The notes beneath the pieces were generated by a model. That model did not search any database, had not been told where the DNA came from, and saw nothing but the letters and a program-made list of their open reading frames with translations. Source: Ruminococcus sp. (lineage in GTDB: Bacteria; Bacillota; Clostridia; Oscillospirales; Ruminococcaceae). From it: DNA of 64,000 bases. Location of the stretch: the NCBI GenBank assembly GCA_017462565.1, contig JAFTQW010000063.1, positions 62,001 through 126,000 of the forward strand, read 5' to 3'. Of the stretch, positions 17,010 through 26,578 are shown one piece after another. Each line of letters begins with the position of its first letter. The first letter of the stretch is position 1. Made by a program: the position numbers and the translations under genes.

Positions 17010-19937
17010 TTATTTCTGCTCCATGGCAGCTACAAGGCTTCTCAGACGTATCCTTGCTGCGCCAAGATTGTTGATCTCGTCTATTTTAAGCTGAGTATAA
17101 AGTTTTCCGCCGCTCTCGAGAATATTGCGGACTTCATCACTCGTAACTGCGTCGATTCCGCATCCGAACGAGACAAGCTGAATGAGCTGCATATCGGGCT
17201 GAGTTGTAACGTACTTCGCCGCACGGTAAAGCCTTGAATGATATGTCCACTGATTAAGTACCCCCAGCTTAGGAGTTTTCGCAAGCATAGCAACGCTGTC
17301 CTCGGTAATAACCGCCATTCCAAGACTTGTTATAAGCTTGTGGATTCCGTGGTTTATCTCCTTGTCAATGTGGTAAGGACGTCCGGCAAGAACGATTATC
17401 TTGCGGTTTTCACGGCGGGCCTGCTCGATTATTTCCCTTGCTTTTGCAGCAACGTTTATGTGGTAACGCTCCAGCGCCTCGTAAGCGGCGTCAACTGCGG
17501 CCGGAATACGTCCCTTGATATTATACTTTTTAAGAACCCTCGCAAGAACCTTTTCGACGTTTTTCCTTATATTCAGATCCATATACGGGTGAATGAAATT
17601 ATCGTTATTCAGTCTCGGATTATTGGCAAGCAGAAGTTCGGGATAATAGGCAACAACCGGACAGTTGAAATGATTGTCGCTTCCGCCCTCGTCAAGATTG
17701 TAGCTCATGCAGGGATAGAAAATGAAGTCCACACCCTTGTCAAGCAGATTCTCTACATGACCGTGAGCGAGCTTTGCCGGATAGCAGACAGTGTCCGAAG
17801 GGATAGTGTGCTGTCCGAGATAGTACATAGCACGGGAACTTTCTTCGGAAATAATCGTCCTGAAACCGAGAGTTGTAAAAAGCGTATGCCAGAACGGAAG
17901 CTGTTCGTAAAATCCGAGAGCAAGCGGCAGACCGACCGTTCCCCTGTATCTTTTCGGCTGATGAGTTTTAACGGTATTGATTATGCTGTCGTATTTATAC
18001 TCGTAAAGGTTGGGAATTTTATTCTTTGAAGCCATTCCGCTGCCTTTTTCACAGCGGTTTCCGGAAATAAATTTCCGACCCTTGCCGAAGCTGATAATGT
18101 TGAGCTGACAATGTGCCGTACAGCCTCCGCATTGAGCAGAACGTGAAGTGTAAGCGAATCCGGCAAGTTCTTCTTCGGAAATAATCGTGGAACGCTCTCC
18201 TGCTTGTTCCTTAGCGTAAAGTGCGCATCCGAACGCTCCCATAAGACCTGATATAGCCGGACGGATAACGTTTCTTCCCAGTTCCTTCTCGAACGAACGC
18301 AGTACGGCGTCGTTGAGGAAAGTTCCGCCCTGAACAACGATATTCTTTCCAAGCTCGTCCGGAGATTTCGCACGGATAACCTTATAAATAGCGTTTTTGA
18401 TAATCGACGAGGAGAGTCCGGCGGAAATATCCTCAACAGTTGCGCCGTCCTTCTGAGCCTGCTTTACAGAGCTGTTCATGAAAACGGTGCAGCGTGAACC
18501 GAGGTCAACAGGATGTTCTGCAAAAAGGCCAAGCTGAGAAAACTCGGCAATGTCGTATCCAAGAGCCATAGCGAACGTCTGAATGAACGAACCGCAGCCC
18601 GAAGAACAGGCTTCATTTAGCATAATGCTGTCGATGCTTTTGTTTTTGATTTTAAAGCACTTTATATCCTGACCGCCGATATCGATAATAAAGTCAACGT
18701 CCGGACAGAAATGCGCCGCCGCCTTAAAGTGAGCGACAGTTTCAACTATACCGTGATCGATGGAAAGTCCGGATTTTATCAGATCCTCTCCGTATCCGGT
18801 AACTGCAGAACCTTTTATAGTGATTCCGTCATTCATTTCGGAGTAGATACGTTTAAGCTGGTCGGCAATTTTATCAAGCGGCTGTCCCTGATTAGAAGAA
18901 TAATGGTGATAAAGAATGCGTCCGTCGTCTGTGATAAGAACAAGCTTTGTTGTGGTCGAACCGGCGTCGATTCCAAGATAAGCGTCGCCCTTATATGTAC
19001 GTATATCAGCGTAGCCGAGGTCGAATTTCTTGTGACGGTCGATAAACTCGTCGTATTCCGCATGAGAACGGAAAAGCGGCTCGCCTGTGATAATATTGTC
19101 GGATGCCTTAGCGTTTGTGATCTTTTCTATTACAGCGTCGATTTCAAAACTGTCCTCGGCTTCGGAAGCATATAACGAACAGCCGTAAGCCACGAAAACC
19201 GGAGCTTCATCCGGGAAAACGGCATTTTCCTCATCAAGTCCGAGAGTTTTCACAAAGGCTTTTTTCAGTCCTTTCAGGAAGAAAAGTGGACCTCCGAGAA
19301 ACAGAACCTTTCCCTCTATGGAACGTCCCTGCGCAAGACCGGAAACAGTCTGGTCAACGACAGCCTGAAATATACTCGCAGCAATATCTTCACGTCTTGC
19401 TCCCTGATTAAGAAGCGGCTGGATATCGGATTTTGCAAAAACTCCGCAGCGTGAGGCAATAGGATAAACCTTTTGCGCATGAAGAGAAAGCTGATCAAGC
19501 TCATCGGCAGTAATTCCGAGCAGAGTAGCCATCTGGTCGATAAACGCACCTGTTCCTCCGGCGCATGAACCGTTCATACGCTGTTCCACGCCGCCTGTAA
19601 GGAAAATTATCTTTGCGTCTTCTCCGCCAAGCTCGATAACGGAATCGGCGTCGGGATACTTTTGCTTAACGGCAAGGAATGCCGCATGAACCTCCTGAAC
19701 AAATGGTATCCCAGCGGAATTTGCAAGTCCGAGTCCGGCTGAACCTGTTATACAAACAGTAAATCTTTCATCAGGAAAATCTGCCCGAATCAGTTTAAGC
19801 TGATCGGTAACAGTTTCCTTGACTTTGGAAAAATGCCGCTGATATTTTGAATATATGATATTTTTGCCTGAATCGGTTATGACGGTTTTGACAGTTGTCG
19901 AACCGACATCAATGCCGAGTGAATATAAATTCGACAT
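17010..19937 (-). CDS. Dual-domain acyl-CoA dehydratase activase (BcrAD/BadFG-type ASKHA ATPase, DUF2229)
   Basis: A 975-residue protein. Two ASKHA ATPase domains are seen: the first has GIDVGSTTVKTVI at residues ~8-20 and cluster cysteines in NGSCAGGTGAF and SRCGVFAKSD. The second has LGIDAGSTTTKLVLI at ~320 and EACSSGCGSF with SRCTVFMNSS. The C-terminal third (about 640-975) is DUF2229-like, with Cys motifs AQCGGCTAHCQ, DTVCYPAKLAHGH and FYPCMSY. Such proteins use ATP and a [4Fe-4S] cluster to drive low-potential electron transfer to dehydratases. It is the first gene of a two-gene operon. The physiological partner is not encoded here. Confidence 0.88.
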   Translation of the reverse strand: MSNLYSLGIDVGSTTVKTVITDSGKNIIYSKYQRHFSKVKETVTDQLKLIRADFPDERFTVCITGSAGLGLANSAGIPFVQEVHAAFLAVKQKYPDADSVIELGGEDAKIIFLTGGVEQRMNGSCAGGTGAFIDQMATLLGITADELDQLSLHAQKVYPIASRCGVFAKSDIQPLLNQGARREDIAASIFQAVVDQTVSGLAQGRSIEGKVLFLGGPLFFLKGLKKAFVKTLGLDEENAVFPDEAPVFVAYGCSLYASEAEDSFEIDAVIEKITNAKASDNIITGEPLFRSHAEYDEFIDRHKKFDLGYADIRTYKGDAYLGIDAGSTTTKLVLITDDGRILYHHYSSNQGQPLDKIADQLKRIYSEMNDGITIKGSAVTGYGEDLIKSGLSIDHGIVETVAHFKAAAHFCPDVDFIIDIGGQDIKCFKIKNKSIDSIMLNEACSSGCGSFIQTFAMALGYDIAEFSQLGLFAEHPVDLGSRCTVFMNSSVKQAQKDGATVEDISAGLSSSIIKNAIYKVIRAKSPDELGKNIVVQGGTFLNDAVLRSFEKELGRNVIRPAISGLMGAFGCALYAKEQAGERSTIISEEELAGFAYTSRSAQCGGCTAHCQLNIISFGKGRKFISGNRCEKGSGMASKNKIPNLYEYKYDSIINTVKTHQPKRYRGTVGLPLALGFYEQLPFWHTLFTTLGFRTIISEESSRAMYYLGQHTIPSDTVCYPAKLAHGHVENLLDKGVDFIFYPCMSYNLDEGGSDNHFNCPVVAYYPELLLANNPRLNNDNFIHPYMDLNIRKNVEKVLARVLKKYNIKGRIPAAVDAAYEALERYHINVAAKAREIIEQARRENRKIIVLAGRPYHIDKEINHGIHKLITSLGMAVITEDSVAMLAKTPKLGVLNQWTYHSRLYRAAKYVTTQPDMQLIQLVSFGCGIDAVTSDEVRNILESGGKLYTQLKIDEINNLGAARIRLRSLVAAMEQK

Positions 19938-20029
19938 AGTACACCTCTATTAACTAAATTTGAAAGGAGAAGAACACGCATAATCAGTCTGCCGCTGTTT
20001 TCCTGTGACAGTACGATTTATTTTTTATG

Positions 20030-20165
20030 CAGCCGGAGAATTTCAGCTAACCGTCCTCTCGCAATCGCTTTGCTCTGTTCGCTGCTTCTCAGGTGGACGC
20101 CGTTCCCCTCGTTCACTCCCTGCCAAAGAGTTAATTAACCCTTTGGAATCCTGTTATTAACTCTT
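20030..20165. repeat. Modular palindromic repeat R9
   Basis: The gap between the activase start and the lipoprotein stop (19938-20169) holds no gene. Read on the minus strand it carries the recurring modules: GGATTCCAAAGGGTT..AACTCTTTGGCAGGG, a degenerate GGGGAACGGCGTCC block, and an AGCGAACAGAGCAAAGCGATTG block also seen near 25580, 29590 and 41540. Confidence 0.65.
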
Positions 20166-20169
20166 TATT

Positions 20170-20808
20170 TTATTCTACAGTAACGCTTCCGGATTCCCAG
20201 TGTGAAAACGCATATTTTTCCATAGAACGATTTTCTGATAAATCGGTAAATATATCGGCATCGAAGAAATAAAACTCTATAGGATACACGGTTCCGCTTT
20301 CGGCATTTTCCGGTATATCGAGATAAAACGTCACGATATCGCCGTCTCCGCCTCCCTGCATCGTAAAGCCTGCCGTGAAGAAAAATGCTCCGAGCTTTTT
20401 CTTTTCCATTTCTTCAGGTCTTTCGCCATGCCATTCCATTGCAGATGAAAAATTTGCATCTTCTGCGGCTTCGCCTAACTCATATTCTGCTTCGTTTCCT
20501 TCTTCCTGCGTATTAACGCAGTCAAGCTCTTCCGGATACGCTACATGAATTCCGCAGACGTTCCACTTATCCGCCGCATTTTTCACCGATACCGTTACCT
20601 CGGCTCTTCCTCCGGCGGGAGCAGACGTATTGCTTATAGAGAGGATCGGTCCTTCCTCATCATCGGGAACATCCTTGTATTTTTCGCTGAAAGCTTTTTC
20701 GCTTTCGGTCAGAATATCCTCAACCTTACTCTCTTTTTTTCCGCATCCGCAAAAAGCTCCTGAAACAGCTAAAACAACAGATGTGATCGTTATCAGTATG
20801 CGCTTCAT
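20170..20808 (-). CDS. Lipoprotein with a single cohesin-like domain
   Basis: A 212-residue exported protein. A type II signal peptide (residues 1-21) ends at lipobox FCGC with Cys22 as the probable lipidated residue. After an acidic linker, residues about 53-212 look like a cohesin-type beta-sandwich. The opening strands are LSISNTSAPAGGRAEVTVSV and WNVCGIHVAYPEELDC; the late pair is GDIVTFYLDIPENAESG and VYPIEFYFFDAD. Cohesins bind dockerin modules of cellulosomal enzymes in Ruminococcus and relatives. It overlaps the ClpE-like gene by 4 bp. No dockerin gene is in the window. Weak similarity only; another Ig-like carbohydrate-associated module is possible. Confidence 0.65.
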   Translation of the reverse strand: MKRILITITSVVLAVSGAFCGCGKKESKVEDILTESEKAFSEKYKDVPDDEEGPILSISNTSAPAGGRAEVTVSVKNAADKWNVCGIHVAYPEELDCVNTQEEGNEAEYELGEAAEDANFSSAMEWHGERPEEMEKKKLGAFFFTAGFTMQGGGDGDIVTFYLDIPENAESGTVYPIEFYFFDADIFTDLSENRSMEKYAFSHWESGSVTVE

Positions 20809-23141
20809 TCGGATACGCTCTCCTTATTTCCAACGACAGTAATCTCGCCTGCTTCATCTGTTGATATTGAGATTTCTTTCGTCGAAGAAGCCTGTTCGAT
20901 TATTATTTCAGCAATTTTATTTTCGATATCCTGTCTGATAACTCTTCTGATATCTCTTGCACCATATGGTTTTCCATAGGATTTTTCCGCAATAACGGCA
21001 AGCGCACGATCATCATAGCAGAGCTTGATATCTTTTTCGGCAAGCGGCTCTCTCATCTCATCGAGCATAAGAGCGGCAATGCCTTCAAAATCCTTCTTTG
21101 TAAGCTGATTGAATACAACTATCTCGTCGATTCGGCTTATGAATTCCGGACGGAGGAATTCTCTTAATCCCTTAACAGCTCTTTCTCTGGAAACCTCTTC
21201 TGTTGTTTTATTGAAGCCGACTCCCGTTGATTTATCGGTCGAACCGGCATTGGAAGTCATGCAGATAATGGTGTTTTCAAAATTAACCGTTCTGCCGTGA
21301 GAATCATCGACCTTGCCCTCATCGAGGATCTGCATGAGAATATTCATAACATCCGGATGAGCTTTTTCAATTTCATCGAAAAGAATAACGGAGTACGGAC
21401 GTCTGCGGACTTTTTCCGTAAGCTGACCTGCTTCATCATAGCCTACATATCCGGGAGGCGAACCTATCATTCTTGCAACGGAATGCTTTTCCATGTATTC
21501 GGTCATATCAAGTCTGATAAGCGGCTCCGGAGAATCGAACATTTCCTCGGCAAGAGCCTTTACCAGCTCTGTTTTTCCAACTCCCGTAGGACCTACGAAA
21601 ATGAACGAAGCCGGTCTGCGGCGCTTATTGAGACGAACTCTCGTACGTTTGATAGCCTTTGAAATAAGAGAAACCGCTTCATCCTGTCCGATAACTTTCT
21701 TTTTAAGAGATTCTTCAAGACGGGCAATTTTAAGGAATTCAGTCTCGGCAATTTTGTTTGCGGGAATACCGGTCCAAAGCTCGACTACCTTAGCGATATC
21801 CTCTTCCGTTACCTGAACGTTTCCGGCGGTATCCTTGATCTTTTCCATTGCTTCACGGGCGTGGATAAGCTTTCCCTTAACCTCGGCAAGAGCTTCGTAA
21901 TCTATTTCCGGATTATCCATAATAACGTCCTCCATGCCCTCAAGAACGCTTATTTCCTTTTTAAGAGAAGCATATTCGGCAACTTCCGGAGTACGTATGC
22001 AGGCTCTCGCACAACCTTCGTCCATAAGGTCTATAGCCTTATCGGGAAGGAATCTGTCGGTTATATATCTTTCTGAAAGAACGGCGCATACTCTTAAAAG
22101 ATAATCGGAAATATGAACGTTATGATATTCCTCGTAATGCTTTTTGATTCCGAGAAGAACGTCGACAGTATCTTCGATAGTCGGTTCGCTTACCGTAACG
22201 GGCTGAAAGCGTCGTTCAAGAGCGGAATCCTTTTCAATGTATTTTCTGTATTCGCCGAAGGTCGTCGCTCCTATAACCTGAACCTCGCCTCTTGAAAGAG
22301 CCGGTTTAAGAATATTTGCAGCATTCATTGAACCTTCCGAATCGCCTGCGCCGACAAGATTATGAACCTCGTCAATAAAAAGAATAATATTATGTTCTCG
22401 CTTTACTTCGTCGATAAGGCCCTTAACACGGCTTTCAAACTGTCCTCTGAACTGAGTTCCCGCAACAAGCGCCGTCAGATCGAGCAGATATACCTTTTTA
22501 TTCGCAAGATTATACGGAACCTTCTTATCGTTTATACGCTGAGCAATGCCCTCGGCAATGGCTGTTTTACCAACACCCGGTTCGCCTATAAGACATGGAT
22601 TGTTTTTGGTTCTTCTTGAAAGTATCTGAATAACTCTTGCTATTTCCTTATCTCTTCCGATAATATTATCAAGCTCGCCGTCGGCTGCTTTCTGGGTAAG
22701 GTTAGTACAGTATGTTCCAAGGAATTTAGGCTCTTTTGATTTTTTATCCTTTCTCTGGAAAAGTCCCTTTTTTCCGCCGCTTTCCTGATTATTCCCTGAT
22801 GAAGAGGAATTTTCCTTTGCCGGCTGCTTTTTCTCGGAAACATCCTCCGATTCCTCTTCGCCCGATGAACTTATACCAAACATATTTGAAAGAAAGTTTG
22901 GCATTAATCCGGAGCCGCCCATTTCAAAGCTGTCGCCGTCAAGCATATCCATCATCTGATCGGAAAGCTGATCTACTTCTTCGTTTGAAATTCCCAGCTT
23001 ATCCATATATTCTGCGACCTGCGGAATATTTCTTTCCCTTGCGCATGAAAGACAAAGTCCCTCGTTCTTCTTTTCGTTTCCCTGAACCGACGTTATAAAA
23101 ACAACGGCAGGTCTTTTTTTGCAGTTGCTGCACATTATCAT
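20805..23141 (-). CDS. clpE: ClpE-like AAA+ unfoldase with N-terminal zinc finger
   Basis: A 778-residue HSP100 ATPase. The N-terminus is a C4 zinc finger (Cys4, Cys7, Cys30, Cys33) instead of the Clp N-domain, then a Ser/Lys-rich linker (to ~140). The first AAA+ module has GEPGVGKTA, the second has GPTGVGKTE followed by the usual sensor and C-terminal elements. This layout is that of ClpE, which works with ClpP in stress proteolysis of Firmicutes. The GGAGGA site 8 bp before the ATG supports the start. It is third in a four-gene operon after CvpA. No CIRCE or CtsR operator was recognised upstream. The symbol is by architecture. Confidence 0.85.
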   Translation of the reverse strand: MIMCSNCKKRPAVVFITSVQGNEKKNEGLCLSCARERNIPQVAEYMDKLGISNEEVDQLSDQMMDMLDGDSFEMGGSGLMPNFLSNMFGISSSGEEESEDVSEKKQPAKENSSSSGNNQESGGKKGLFQRKDKKSKEPKFLGTYCTNLTQKAADGELDNIIGRDKEIARVIQILSRRTKNNPCLIGEPGVGKTAIAEGIAQRINDKKVPYNLANKKVYLLDLTALVAGTQFRGQFESRVKGLIDEVKREHNIILFIDEVHNLVGAGDSEGSMNAANILKPALSRGEVQVIGATTFGEYRKYIEKDSALERRFQPVTVSEPTIEDTVDVLLGIKKHYEEYHNVHISDYLLRVCAVLSERYITDRFLPDKAIDLMDEGCARACIRTPEVAEYASLKKEISVLEGMEDVIMDNPEIDYEALAEVKGKLIHAREAMEKIKDTAGNVQVTEEDIAKVVELWTGIPANKIAETEFLKIARLEESLKKKVIGQDEAVSLISKAIKRTRVRLNKRRRPASFIFVGPTGVGKTELVKALAEEMFDSPEPLIRLDMTEYMEKHSVARMIGSPPGYVGYDEAGQLTEKVRRRPYSVILFDEIEKAHPDVMNILMQILDEGKVDDSHGRTVNFENTIICMTSNAGSTDKSTGVGFNKTTEEVSRERAVKGLREFLRPEFISRIDEIVVFNQLTKKDFEGIAALMLDEMREPLAEKDIKLCYDDRALAVIAEKSYGKPYGARDIRRVIRQDIENKIAEIIIEQASSTKEISISTDEAGEITVVGNKESVSE

Positions 23142-23161
23142 AAACAGATTCCTCCTATAAA

Positions 23162-24061
23162 TTACATTTTTGAAGCTATAAAATCGTAAACATATTTGAA
23201 AATATATGTCTTATCAATTGCCTTAACGTTAAAGAAAAGCATATCGCTGTTTCCGAGTATTACATTCAGTCTTACAACAGAAGCTATCAAAGCAACTATT
23301 GCCGCACCCTTTACAATTCCGACAAATCCGCCGAAAATATGAGCTGCAATGCTCATATCCTCCTTTGTATTGCGCATAAGCGATCTGATAATGATAAGAG
23401 CAATCACTATAACTGCGGCAAACAATGCAATAAAGCTTATAATGCGAATCATACTTTTATAAGGCTTTTCAGTATAGGTGTCCGCTATGTATGCAGCCGC
23501 CTTTGAGTTATCATCCGGTTCGATAAGAAGAGGAATAAGCTCTTCGACTGTTTCAGGATGCCCGATAATTTCTTTTTCTGCCGATTCTGCGGCAAATCCG
23601 GTTAAATTATCCTCAACTATTTTCTTTATTATTAAAGCGTAGCCTTCATGAAGCTTCCGGTAAAAATTCTCTTCCTCGTCAACCTTTATGGCATTTATGC
23701 TGTTGACGTATTTATATATCTTCTCATCAAAGTTTTCACCGGAAGCATAAATATCGGCGATCTTATCGTATTTAACGATAACGTTATAGCCGAGAGATTC
23801 AATATGATCGGCTGTTTCTTCAACAAAATCCACCGACGCAGCAGATTTGGCAAGCTTCTTAATATTGCTGTCTCTTACAGTACTTTTATAAATTGAATCC
23901 GATAAGCTTCCGCTTACCGATATTGCAAGAGCGAACGCAAGCAGATATCCTCCGAGAGAAAGAGCCGACCGGAAGAGTCCCTTTCTTTCCGAAATATAAA
24001 TGCAGACCAGAACTGCCGCAACAGCGATCACATCGTAAAACCACCAGAATTCTTCAGCCAA
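23162..24061 (-). CDS. CvpA family membrane protein
   Basis: A 299-residue protein with two N-terminal hydrophobic helices (about 10-25 and 30-50). A long extracytoplasmic charged segment (about 55-200) follows, then two more helices (about 208-232 and 245-268). The GGFVGIVKGAAIVALI segment is a CvpA-family hallmark. The start is TTG at 24061, preceded by GAAGGG; no better ATG exists. CvpA proteins have been linked to colicin V production and to envelope or efflux functions, but the molecular role is unsettled. It lies 19 bp downstream of the DUF5711-like gene and 20 bp upstream of clpE. Confidence 0.8.
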   Translation of the reverse strand: MAEEFWWFYDVIAVAAVLVCIYISERKGLFRSALSLGGYLLAFALAISVSGSLSDSIYKSTVRDSNIKKLAKSAASVDFVEETADHIESLGYNVIVKYDKIADIYASGENFDEKIYKYVNSINAIKVDEEENFYRKLHEGYALIIKKIVEDNLTGFAAESAEKEIIGHPETVEELIPLLIEPDDNSKAAAYIADTYTEKPYKSMIRIISFIALFAAVIVIALIIIRSLMRNTKEDMSIAAHIFGGFVGIVKGAAIVALIASVVRLNVILGNSDMLFFNVKAIDKTYIFKYVYDFIASKM

Positions 24062-24080
24062 AATAATCCCTTCTTTCTTT

Positions 24081-25256
24081 TTAATTACCCGTATCGTAGT
24101 CGATACGATCTATTTTATTATATCCTTTAAGGAAAAGATAATCGTCGCTTCTGACAAATCCGGTGTATGAATCATTTACGGCAGCCGTAGAACGAAGCTT
24201 TCCGCTGAAATCATAAGCCATAACCGAATTCTGAGTCATTATATAGGCAAGCCCCTGAAAAACGGAAACGTCTACGGCAGGAGAATCAAGCTCTATTACA
24301 AGCGGTTCTTTCCCGCTTCCGGAGAAAAGAACGGCTGTATAGTATCTTCTGTCGTCGTTATTGACAATAACGGCAGATTTTCCGCTCATGCTTGCGCCTG
24401 CAACAAGTTCGCCGTCATATTGATAAAACGAGCTGATCTGTCCACTTGTATCGACATATCCGCAGGCATCCGTTCCATAGATAAACGTTCCCTCGGAAGA
24501 ACCGAAAATTTCCAGACCAAGGGTATTAAATCCCGGAGAAGTCCATTTTTCGCCGCTTTCCTTAAAGCTTATCTCTTTGATATTCGTGACCAGAGTGCCG
24601 TTTTCAGCCGAAACAGAGCTTAAAACGCAGCCTTCGCTTTTGTTGATAAAGCTAAGATCGCTTACTCTTTCGGTACATTTTCTCTCATAGATAACGCTTC
24701 CCTTTTTATCATAAACTATAAGCTCACAGCTATAATTATCGGAAGTTGTTATAACCGCAGTAACTCCGTCAGAGCTGAGTCTTGCAAACAAAATGTTGTT
24801 ATCGAAGCTACGGCTGTATAAAACCTCGTCCTCGGTTTCAACCGAGAATTCATTACCGCCGTTTTCATAAACAAGCGCTCTTCCGTTTGCTACACGAAGA
24901 ACGGAATTGCTGTAGGAATGCTGTCTTCTTTTAAGAAGCGTTCCGTCCATATCGTAAAAGTAGAGGTATGTATCATTCTGAACGATAATTTTTTTAACGG
25001 TGTATCTGAGCTGATAATCATTTCCGCCGCTTACCTCAATAGGGAAATTACCATCCGCAAGCTTACCGGAATTGACTATAGTTTTATACTGTTTGCCTAT
25101 TCCACGAAGCTTAGGATACCATATATCAAAGGTAAAGGCAAGAGCTGCTATGATTCCGGCAACAAAGATAAAAACGGTAAATTTTATCAGACGTTTTTTT
25201 CTTTTTTTCCGGTTTTTGAGATCGACTATATCGTCGGCATCGTACATATTAGGCAC
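24081..25256 (-). CDS. Membrane-anchored beta-propeller-like protein (DUF5711-type)
   Basis: A 391-residue protein. A short basic N-terminus (KNRKKRKKR) is followed by one transmembrane helix (about 28-45) and a large extracytoplasmic domain built of repeated beta segments (for example YLYFYDMDGTLLKR, LIVYDKKGSVIYER, VMAYDFSGKLRS), consistent with a propeller. The start is set at the GTG at 25256, which has AAAGGGG 8 bp upstream; the longer TTG frame (25274) would place this site inside the gene. It is the first gene of the four-gene operon with cvpA, clpE and the lipoprotein. Function unknown; a sensor or scaffold is plausible. Confidence 0.75.
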   Translation of the reverse strand: MPNMYDADDIVDLKNRKKRKKRLIKFTVFIFVAGIIAALAFTFDIWYPKLRGIGKQYKTIVNSGKLADGNFPIEVSGGNDYQLRYTVKKIIVQNDTYLYFYDMDGTLLKRRQHSYSNSVLRVANGRALVYENGGNEFSVETEDEVLYSRSFDNNILFARLSSDGVTAVITTSDNYSCELIVYDKKGSVIYERKCTERVSDLSFINKSEGCVLSSVSAENGTLVTNIKEISFKESGEKWTSPGFNTLGLEIFGSSEGTFIYGTDACGYVDTSGQISSFYQYDGELVAGASMSGKSAVIVNNDDRRYYTAVLFSGSGKEPLVIELDSPAVDVSVFQGLAYIMTQNSVMAYDFSGKLRSTAAVNDSYTGFVRSDDYLFLKGYNKIDRIDYDTGN

Positions 25257-25284
25257 GAGCGTATCCCCTTTCAAAAAATAATCT

Positions 25285-25830
25285 CTTATAATGGGATTCC
25301 AAAGGGTGACTTCACCCTTTGGCAGATCAAGGACAGAGTCCTTGCGGGTTTCAGGGCAGAGCCCTGAGGGACAGCGTGAGGAAAAAGGCAGAGCGTTAAA
25401 CTCTCATATATCAAATATTAACAATAGAACATTATTCACGCTGTCCTGAAAAATGAACGGTTTGTTTTTGTTTATCTTGTGAGCGCAGAGCGAACACGCC
25501 GGAAACTTGCGGTTTGACAAGGTAGCGTAAGCTCTAAATGCGCAACCGGTAATTTTAACAAACCGTCCGTTCACAATCGCTGCGCTCTGTTCGCTGGTTA
25601 CGGGACAGCGTGGAATATATTCTACTATAATTTTTATAAAATTATAGCTTTATATTCTGTCTTTTTCACCACGCTGTCCTTCAGGGCTCTGCCCTGAAAC
25701 CCGCAAGGACGCTGTCCTTGACCTGCCAAAGGGGTGTTTCTCCCAACGGTCGCCCGTCCCCTTTGTCACTTCGTGACATTTCCCCACACTGTGGGGAATC
25801 ACCCTTTGGAATCCCTTTATTGGTCGTGCT
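25285..25830. repeat. Large palindrome built of repeat modules (R5/R6)
   Basis: The 588 bp gap between truA and the DUF5711-like gene has no credible gene. It is one giant inverted repeat. The left half runs CCAAAGGGTG..CACCCTTTGGCAG, AAGGACAGAGTCCTT, CAGGGCAGAGCCCTG, GGGACAGCGTG (25300-25380). The right half has the same modules inverted (CACGCTGTCC, CAGGGCTCTGCCCTG, AAGGACGCTGTCCTT, CTGCCAAAGGG; 25670-25735). The centre holds further inverted pieces, including a GTTCACAATCGCTGCGCTCTG block at ~25571-25591. Confidence 0.8.
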
Positions 25831-25843
25831 TCGCATTCTTTTT

Positions 25844-26578
25844 TTAATAAAAAACTTTGTTGAGATAAAGTCCGTGAGCCATTGCTGTTCTTCCGGCACG
25901 AAGTCTATCCCTCGCCGCAAGTATTTCCGGAATTTCATCAGCGGATATCCGCCCCTCGTTTACGTCAATAAGCGTCCCGACAATTATCCTAATCATATTA
26001 TACAAAAAACCGTTGCCTTTTACAAGCATTGTCACCGAATCTCCACAATTTTCTATTTCAAAAGAATAAATAGTTCTCACAGTTGTTGAAACATTTGTAC
26101 AATCAGCACAAAACGATGCAAAATCATGTTCTCCGACAAAATATTCAGCGGCAATTCTTGCTTTTTCTGTATCAAATTTCCGCCTGTAATGGAACATCAG
26201 ATCAGCCGCAAAAGGATTTTTTGATTCGCTGCAATGGAGCTTATAAATGTATTCTTTGCCTTTACAGTCAAATCTTGCATGAAAATCAAGCGGAGCTTCC
26301 TCGCAGCTTAAAATGGAAATATCGTCCGGAAGCTCACCGTTTACTCCTCTCATAAATCCTCTTTCGGATATAAGACTATTCGTTTTAACGTTAAAGCAGA
26401 ACTCGTTTGCGTGAACTCCGGTATCAGTTCTTGAACATCCGACTATCGTAACGGGTTCGTTAAGAACCTTTGAAAGACTTTTTTCAAGAACCTCCTGAAC
26501 CGTTACCGCATTGCTCTGCCGCTGAAATCCATGATAATTAGTTCCCCGATATGCCGTTATTACTTTCAGATTCCTCAT
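25844..26578 (-). CDS. truA: tRNA pseudouridine(38-40) synthase TruA
   Basis: A 244-residue enzyme, the normal length for the family. The catalytic-Asp motif is GCSRTDTGVHA and the N-terminus has the expected AYRGTNYHGFQRQ. A later motif is GNGFLYNMIRIIVGTL. It isomerises uridines 38-40 in the tRNA anticodon stem. GGAGGG precedes the ATG by 7 bp. Its first 14 codons overlap the end of the yfhO-like gene by 41 bp in another frame. In many Firmicutes truA follows the ECF genes; here yfhO sits between them. Confidence 0.95.
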   Translation of the reverse strand: MRNLKVITAYRGTNYHGFQRQSNAVTVQEVLEKSLSKVLNEPVTIVGCSRTDTGVHANEFCFNVKTNSLISERGFMRGVNGELPDDISILSCEEAPLDFHARFDCKGKEYIYKLHCSESKNPFAADLMFHYRRKFDTEKARIAAEYFVGEHDFASFCADCTNVSTTVRTIYSFEIENCGDSVTMLVKGNGFLYNMIRIIVGTLIDVNEGRISADEIPEILAARDRLRAGRTAMAHGLYLNKVFY

